From Pseudohongiella sp. (GTDB taxonomy: Bacteria; Pseudomonadota; Gammaproteobacteria; Pseudomonadales; Pseudohongiellaceae): a DNA stretch of 40,152 nucleotides. Within the stretch, counting starts at the first letter, position 1; the number at the start of each line of letters is the position of its first letter. The stretch is from contig JAUYSM010000053.1 of the NCBI GenBank assembly GCA_030696315.1, positions 1-40,152 on the forward strand, written 5' to 3'. This document shows, in pieces, positions 35,179 through 40,152 of this stretch. The translations under genes and the position numbers were made by a program. Under the pieces are notes generated by a model. It searched no databases, was not told the DNA's origin, and worked only from the letters and a program-made list of their open reading frames with translations.

Positions 35179-37317
35179 ATGAGCTCAGTAAAAATAAGCC
35201 TACGTGGTGTCAGTCTCTTCTTTATCATACTGTTTTTATTCGCTTTTTTCCTCTCTTTTGGTTCAAGGTCCATCGCTCAGGATACGCCTTCGTTATACAA
35301 CACTGATCGTAATCCCTTATTTCCCCGCCCACCAGAAATCGAACCGGCTATCAAATTCTGGACGCGTGTGTATACCGAAGTTGATACCGATAGCGGGTTT
35401 TTGCACGATGCCGAGGATTTGTCGGTGATTTACCGGCGCGTTGATTTTAACCGTGAGCAGATAGAGGGGTTCCGTCGACGTATACAGGAAGACCTGCAAA
35501 TTCTGGCCAGTGGCAAGCGCACGGGGCTGACGCTGACGCAGCAGGAAGTGCTCGATGCCTGGGGTGGCCCGAGTGTCAGCAATACCCGTCTGGCGGCAGC
35601 CGTTACCAATGTGCGTTTCCAGCTCGGCCAGTCTGATCGGTTTGTAGAGGGGCTGATTCGTTCCGGCGCCTACCGTGAACATATTGAACGAGTTGCCCGT
35701 GAGCGTGGTCTGCCGGTTGAACTGGGTGCTTTGCCGCACGTTGAGTCATCTTTTCATCCGGGGGCGTATTCACACGCCAATGCCGCCGGCATGTGGCAAT
35801 TTATCCGTTCCACCGGTCAACGATTTATGCGTATTGATCATATTGTTGACGAACGTATGGATCCTTACGCCGCGACTTACGCAGCCATGAGCCTGCTGGA
35901 ATATAACTACAGTCTGCTGGGCAGTTGGCCACTGGCATTAACAGCCTACAATCACGGTGCTGGCGGTCTGGCACGCGCCAAGCGCGAATTGGGTACTGAC
36001 GATATCGGGCAGATTATTCTGCGCTACAAAGGCGCATCGTTCGGTTTCGCCGGACGCAATTTTTACCCGCAGTTTCTGGCCGTGCTGGATCTGGAGCGTC
36101 AGGCGCAGGCCTTGTTTGGTCTGCTACACCTCGATCCTGCGCCTGAGTATGAGGAAATGGAACTGCAAGCGTATGTTGAGGCCGACGTGCTGGCAGGTAG
36201 TCTGGGTGTCACCATGGAGCAGCTCAAGTTTGACAATCCAGCGCTGCGCCCAGTGGTGTGGGAGGGCGGAAAACGCATCCCTAAAGGTTACAAACTCAAA
36301 ATTCAGAAGCATTCAATCAATGGGACTTTGGCGTCACTGGTCAATCGTATCCCAAGCGGTCAACTGTATGCGTTTCAGACACCTGATGTGAATTACACCA
36401 TTCAGCGTGGTGACAGTCTGTCCGGCATTGCTACCCGTTTTAATACCTCGGTTGCCCAGTTGGTGTCACTCAATCAGTTGACCGATGCACACCGTATTCG
36501 CGTCGGCCAACAGTTGTTGCTGCCACATGATACCAATATGATTACCCAAACACTGGCGGCGGCAGAACCAGCGCCAGTGGTACCCGGTGCCGCGTATGCC
36601 GTGCGGCCGGGGGACACCATTTCCTCAATCGCGCGGCGTTATCGCGTCAGTGAGACCGATATTCTGCGAGTGAACGGTTTGAGTAATCCAGATCGCCTGG
36701 CTGTCGGGCAACAATTGCGTTTGCCTGCAGAGGGCGATGCCCGGGTGTTAGCTGCAGCCTATCGCGACGCAGTGGATGTGCCGGTGGCTACGCCTGTGCC
36801 GGAGACTGTCCCAACTGAAATTGCCGTTGAAATGGTTGAAAATGTGGGTGTCAGTAATGAGCTGGCCGCCCAGGCCTTATCGACTGACCCAGCGGATTAT
36901 GCAGTCGCCGCTGACAATACTGTCGAAATTCAGGCTTCTGAGACCCTTGGGCATCTTTCTGAATGGGCCGGCACCAGTGTGCAGGCCTTAAGGACTGCGA
37001 ATAATATGCGTGCCAGCCAGTCCCTGATTGTTGGACAGCGTTTTAAATTGCCGTCACAGGTGGTAAGTGATGAGTTTGAATTGCGTCGTCGCCAGTTTCA
37101 CCTGGCTGCGCAAGAGAGCTTTTTCCGCCAGTATCGTATTGCCGATGTAAACCGGCATCAGCTGGCCGCCAACGAAAGCATTGACGTACTCGCCCGTCAG
37201 CGCTACTCAGTGCCTTTGTGGTTGCTGCGACAATACAACCCCGATCTTGACTTCACGCGTGTGCGTGTTGGTCAAACCATTGTATTTCCAATTGTGGCGA
37301 GAGTTGACGGCGCCTGA
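35179..37317 (+). CDS. mltD: Membrane-bound lytic murein transglycosylase D with LysM repeats
   Basis: Periplasmic peptidoglycan lytic transglycosylase of 712 residues. A hydrophobic segment at about 12-32, ending in SIAQD, is a signal peptide or anchor. The family 1 SLT domain, about 165-320, has the catalytic E189 in LPHVESSFHP, then NAAGMWQF and LTAYNHG. Four LysM-like units follow: YTIQRGDSLSGIA, YAVRPGDTISSIA, VEIQASETLGHLS and a last divergent one near 660-705, each ending in a VGQ-x-LP-like strand. LysM units bind glycan. MltD with several LysM repeats is common in gammaproteobacteria; a lipobox is not visible here. The start codon has only a weak ribosome site. Confidence 0.9.
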   Translation: MSSVKISLRGVSLFFIILFLFAFFLSFGSRSIAQDTPSLYNTDRNPLFPRPPEIEPAIKFWTRVYTEVDTDSGFLHDAEDLSVIYRRVDFNREQIEGFRRRIQEDLQILASGKRTGLTLTQQEVLDAWGGPSVSNTRLAAAVTNVRFQLGQSDRFVEGLIRSGAYREHIERVARERGLPVELGALPHVESSFHPGAYSHANAAGMWQFIRSTGQRFMRIDHIVDERMDPYAATYAAMSLLEYNYSLLGSWPLALTAYNHGAGGLARAKRELGTDDIGQIILRYKGASFGFAGRNFYPQFLAVLDLERQAQALFGLLHLDPAPEYEEMELQAYVEADVLAGSLGVTMEQLKFDNPALRPVVWEGGKRIPKGYKLKIQKHSINGTLASLVNRIPSGQLYAFQTPDVNYTIQRGDSLSGIATRFNTSVAQLVSLNQLTDAHRIRVGQQLLLPHDTNMITQTLAAAEPAPVVPGAAYAVRPGDTISSIARRYRVSETDILRVNGLSNPDRLAVGQQLRLPAEGDARVLAAAYRDAVDVPVATPVPETVPTEIAVEMVENVGVSNELAAQALSTDPADYAVAADNTVEIQASETLGHLSEWAGTSVQALRTANNMRASQSLIVGQRFKLPSQVVSDEFELRRRQFHLAAQESFFRQYRIADVNRHQLAANESIDVLARQRYSVPLWLLRQYNPDLDFTRVRVGQTIVFPIVARVDGA

Positions 37318-37330
37318 GTTCGGCGCCGTC
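37306..37330. terminator. Hairpin shared by the convergent mltD- and mltB-like genes
   Basis: A perfect nine-base-pair stem (GACGGCGCC, 37306-37314, with GGCGCCGTC, 37322-37330) has a seven-base loop that holds the end of the mltD stop codon. It lies ten bases beyond the mltB-like stop on the other strand. It lacks a clear T-tract in either direction, so it is probably a weak two-way terminator. Confidence 0.5.
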
Positions 37331-37339
37331 AAATTGATG

Positions 37340-38482
37340 TCAATCCTGAATGTCATCAAGGGCATCAGCCAGCAGACTGACTGACAGCGCGTAACGGAAT
37401 GCCGGGTTGTAGCGCATGATTGAGCAGAAGTTGCGATAAACCAGATAACCCTTGTCGTCACCTTCATCACCAATCAACAGTGCCGCCGACAAATTACGTG
37501 TGGGCAAATTGCTGCCATTGGCGCGTCTGACGCCCAGGTCCTGCCAATCACTCAAGGAACGCCATGCCCCGGTGGTGGTAAACGATCGACACGCTGCGTC
37601 TGGTGTCAGCCCGGCTTCTTGCGGCGCCTGCAAAGATTGCTCTCCGCCAGATGGCAAACTGACCACACGGCCCCAAGTTTGATCCTGCTGCCAGCCATGG
37701 GACTTCAAGTAATTGGCAACTGAGGCAATAACATCGGGCCCCATGCTCCACAAATCAATTTTTCCGTCCTGATCATGATCCACCGCCAGACGTAAAAAAC
37801 TGCTGGGCGTGAACTGGATGATGCCAAGTGCGCCCGCCCATGAGCTCTTCATCATGTCCGGCGTGGCCAGCCCGCGATCAACAATTTCAAGCGCTGCAAA
37901 CAGCTCATTGCGGAATAACTCACCGCGGCGGCCGTCAAACGCCAGCGTTGCAATCACGCTGAACAGTGGCTGGGTGATCGGAAAGGCGCCGTAATTACTT
38001 TCAAGACCCATAATCGCAACCACAAAGCGCGGCTGCACACCATAATGGGCAGATACCTCGCGGATCATGCTGCCATGTTCCTGCATCAGGCGCTTGCCAG
38101 CTTCGATACGGGCGGTGTTTACCCGTTGCAGATAGTTGGCATAGGTGTTTACAAACTCAGCCTGATTGCGATCGGCTTGAACCACCTGTCGTTCCTGATT
38201 GATGGTAGGTAAGACACGGTCCAGTGTTTCAGCGCTGATACCCCGTGCCAGCGCATCGGTGCGGAACTCAGCCAACCAGCTGACAAACGCGGCGTCGTTG
38301 GGCTGTTGTGTTTCGGCAGCCTCTGTGTTGCTGTCAGGCGTGGTCTGTTGAGCATGCAATACACACTGCGACGACAGCAGGAGTACACCTGCAAGAATCG
38401 AGCGGCCGAGCACACGCTGCACTCTGTGAATGGATGCCCGCACAGAACAATTTGCTGCAGGACGTGGTGGTTGATTGAGCAT
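37340..38482 (-). CDS. Lytic murein transglycosylase, MltB family
   Basis: Periplasmic lytic transglycosylase of 380 residues, family 3. The N-terminus has a basic stretch and a hydrophobic core (about 28-42, SILAGVLLLSS) with likely cleavage after LHA, so it is a soluble exported protein rather than a lipoprotein. The catalytic glutamate is E161 in MGLESNYG, with ALGIIQFTPSSFL and DLWSMGPDVIASVANYLKSHGW further on, all typical of MltB/SltB. The ATG at 38482 has GGAG five bases upstream. It converges on mltD, so two peptidoglycan-cleaving enzymes of different families sit tail to tail. Confidence 0.88.
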   Translation of the reverse strand: MLNQPPRPAANCSVRASIHRVQRVLGRSILAGVLLLSSQCVLHAQQTTPDSNTEAAETQQPNDAAFVSWLAEFRTDALARGISAETLDRVLPTINQERQVVQADRNQAEFVNTYANYLQRVNTARIEAGKRLMQEHGSMIREVSAHYGVQPRFVVAIMGLESNYGAFPITQPLFSVIATLAFDGRRGELFRNELFAALEIVDRGLATPDMMKSSWAGALGIIQFTPSSFLRLAVDHDQDGKIDLWSMGPDVIASVANYLKSHGWQQDQTWGRVVSLPSGGEQSLQAPQEAGLTPDAACRSFTTTGAWRSLSDWQDLGVRRANGSNLPTRNLSAALLIGDEGDDKGYLVYRNFCSIMRYNPAFRYALSVSLLADALDDIQD

Positions 38483-38590
38483 ACTTACTCCATTAAGTCG
38501 GTAAAACCAAAATCATGCGCGGAACTTTAGCCGCTGGACAGTTGCAAGGACAAGCAGTTTCAGTCGTGTGGCCGCCTTGTCTGTCACAAA

Positions 38591-39724
38591 TCAGGATTTG
38601 AACAGTGCTGTGAAAGTTTGTTGCCATTTTGTCAGCAATGCACTGGCGCTTAATGCGTCAAGGCCGTGCTGATGCTGGTAATGATCCCGTTGCCTGGCGT
38701 AGGCCAGAATACAATCTGCCGCACCGCTGGCCTGCTCGGTCAACGTGAGTCCCACGACAGGATACAGGCCGGCATGCTTAAGATACTCGGGGTAAGCAAG
38801 CGCATTTGGTGCAACCGGGTAACAGCCCAGGGCGGCCGCTTCCAACATGGACAAGCCTTGGAAATCGTGCAAGGCCGTGGACAAAACAATGTCGGCCTGC
38901 AACAACAATTGCTCGTAGTCAGGACGCGCCTCAACAAAGTGGTTGATGCCAGCTTCGATTGCATTCTCCCGGTAATAGTTGCAGAGCAGTGCATCAATCT
39001 GCTCAAACGCGGGGGGGCGGCTTCGAAAGCGTTGTCCAAGCAGATGCAGTCTGAACGGTAATGCGCTCTCAATCAGTTGTGTCACGATCATCAACAAAAG
39101 ATCCGGCCCTTTGTCATATTCGTGGCGGTGGTTCCAGATAATCTGCACAGGCCCCTCGGGCCTTGGCGTGCGTGTATGCTGGCCCGCAAACAGTCGGTCA
39201 GGCAAGGGTACAGGCAGTACCGATGATCGTGTTTGAATCTGGTTCACCAACCCGGCGGGCACATGATCTGGCAATTTGGCCAACAGGTTTTGCACACCCT
39301 TTAAAAAACTGCTGCGATTCCATTCGCTGTTAAATGCCACATGATCGGCGCACAAGGCGCTGTAAAGGTTGACCATGGCTGGTTCAATGGAAGCATGCTG
39401 CTGGGCAGTCGCCGGATAAGCAAACTGATTCTCGTGGAAGTAAACCAGGGTCGGAATACGCGTCAGTTCTGGGACAAAACCGCGCAAGCTCGCCAGATCA
39501 GTAAGTGAGGTGGCGATGACCAGATCGTAGTTGTCAGTCAGCTCGCGCCGGTGGTTAAATGCCCAGCTCAGACTGTTTCCGCGCACACGCCAGGAAAAGT
39601 GTCGTGCTGGCAGGCTCAGGCAAGTCCAGTGATAGTGTGGAAACATATCGCACAGGATCTGTCGCCACTGTTGATGGCTCCCCGCATCGTAGGCACTGAG
39701 CAATAATATTCTGCGATCGGTCAT
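38591..39724 (-). CDS. GTDC1/QTMAN-type glycosyltransferase (DUF3524)
   Basis: GT-B glycosyltransferase of 377 residues. The N-terminal part (ILLLSAYDAGSH, LPARHFSWR, VYFHENQFAYP, ADHVAFNSEWN) and the C-terminal part (IWNHRHEYDKGPD, ADIVLSTALHDFQGLSMLEA, GCYPVAPNALAYPE) closely follow the family of human GTDC1, which adds mannose to queuosine in tRNA. Bacterial relatives carry the DUF3524/QTMAN N-terminal domain. The last segment contains the donor-sugar acid motif in the expected place. The bacterial substrate is not something the sequence shows; a queuosine-modified tRNA is the family-based guess. No queuosine gene is in the window. It lies 108 bases upstream of the mltB-like gene on the same strand. 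Confidence 0.8.
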   Translation of the reverse strand: MTDRRILLLSAYDAGSHQQWRQILCDMFPHYHWTCLSLPARHFSWRVRGNSLSWAFNHRRELTDNYDLVIATSLTDLASLRGFVPELTRIPTLVYFHENQFAYPATAQQHASIEPAMVNLYSALCADHVAFNSEWNRSSFLKGVQNLLAKLPDHVPAGLVNQIQTRSSVLPVPLPDRLFAGQHTRTPRPEGPVQIIWNHRHEYDKGPDLLLMIVTQLIESALPFRLHLLGQRFRSRPPAFEQIDALLCNYYRENAIEAGINHFVEARPDYEQLLLQADIVLSTALHDFQGLSMLEAAALGCYPVAPNALAYPEYLKHAGLYPVVGLTLTEQASGAADCILAYARQRDHYQHQHGLDALSASALLTKWQQTFTALFKS

Positions 39725-39805
39725 GTTGTTGCCGGAAAAACAGTTATCGGAAATAAAGTTATTAAAACAGACGAACCATGGACATTGAGGTCTTCAACAA
39801 GCGTT

Positions 39806-40152
39806 ATGCAATCTAATGATGAACTACTGCTAGGTCAATCGCCCGAAACACTGCTGGCTTCATTGCCTGCCAAAGTCAGTACACCTGTTTTTGAGCGCGC
39901 CGTCAGCGCACCGCTGTCACCTGCGGTCAGAGACCACACTGGCCGGCATCTTAATTACTCTGAATTGGCTGCGTCTGTACGCCAGACCCAGCAACAATTG
40001 CAGTTGATGGGAATTCACCCTGGCGACAGGGTGTTATTGATCAATGAAAACAGCGTGCCGTTGCTGATCAGCATTTTAGCGCTCAGCGAACTGGGCGCCT
40101 GGCCGGTTGTGGTGAATGCCCGTATGGCCGCTGCCGAGATTGATCGTATTCG
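39806..40152 (+). CDS. AMP-binding acyl-CoA ligase-like protein, N-terminal part
   Basis: The reading frame opens at ATG 39806 and runs off the window end after 115 codons without a stop. The translation contains LNYSELAASVRQTQQQL, IHPGDRVLLINENS, LLISILALSELGAWPVVVNARM and AAEID, the usual N-terminal pattern of class I adenylate-forming enzymes (acyl-CoA synthetases, aryl- or fatty-acid ligases). The AMP-binding TSGTTG motif lies beyond the window, so substrate cannot be guessed. It is divergent from the glycosyltransferase with an 81-base gap and is unlikely to share a promoter with the biosynthetic operon. Confidence 0.75.
   Translation, partial: MQSNDELLLGQSPETLLASLPAKVSTPVFERAVSAPLSPAVRDHTGRHLNYSELAASVRQTQQQLQLMGIHPGDRVLLINENSVPLLISILALSELGAWPVVVNARMAAAEIDRI

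Noticed and set aside
38345-38375. Lipobox-like cysteine near residue 40 of the MltB-like protein
   Set aside because: The residues before the cysteine (LSSQ) do not fit a lipobox, and LHA before QQ is a better signal peptidase I site.
39778-39816. Twelve-codon open frame ahead of the acyl-CoA ligase-like gene
   Set aside because: It has no ribosome site and overlaps the real start; no sign of a leader peptide with regulatory codons.

Overview
The window looks like a chromosomal segment of a gammaproteobacterium of moderate GC content. The housekeeping genes on the right (a PanP-type aspartate decarboxylase, MltD- and MltB-type lytic transglycosylases, a BBP2-like outer-membrane barrel) are typical of free-living, often marine, members of that class. 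No rRNA, tRNA, CRISPR array, insertion sequence or phage gene was seen.

Bases 1-31060 hold one side of a hybrid polyketide / nonribosomal peptide cluster, all on the plus strand, with genes overlapping or separated by a few bases up to 31060. In order: an acyl-CoA dehydrogenase (FkbI-like, apparently interrupted by an in-frame TAG), a stand-alone FkbH-like glyceryl transferase, a PKS with KS-AT, a first megasynthase (ACP-aminotransferase-C-A-T-E-C-A-T), a second megasynthase (C-A-T-E-C-FkbH-T-C-A-T-E), a secreted beta-lactamase-fold serine hydrolase and an alpha/beta hydrolase. The PKS starts with a coiled-coil docking helix, so at least one more megasynthase probably lies to the left.

Read co-linearly, the line would make a beta-keto acyl chain, transaminate it to a beta-amino acyl chain, then add residue 1 (D, identity unclear), Thr, D-Ile-like, a glyceric acid unit and D-Tyr-like. 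The glyceryl step is the most unusual feature: the fourth module has an FkbH domain where an adenylation domain should be, in the middle of the chain. A condensation domain acting on a glyceryl thioester has only hydroxyl nucleophiles, so an internal ester (depsipeptide) bond is predicted. The line ends in an epimerization domain with no thioesterase. The next gene is a penicillin-binding-protein-fold hydrolase, the fold of the SurE-type cyclases that release peptides ending in a D-residue. Its signal peptide, however, also allows a periplasmic role such as prodrug cleavage. The alpha/beta hydrolase is a second release candidate.

Bases 31061-33341 hold a regulatory-looking gap with palindromes, a DUF697-like membrane protein, a 60-residue membrane protein and an outer-membrane barrel. 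Bases 33377-39724 hold panP (minus), mltD-like (plus), mltB-like (minus) and a GTDC1/QTMAN-type glycosyltransferase (minus). The window ends inside an AMP-binding acyl-CoA ligase-like gene. No MbtH-like gene, phosphopantetheinyl transferase, transporter or cluster regulator was found in the window.
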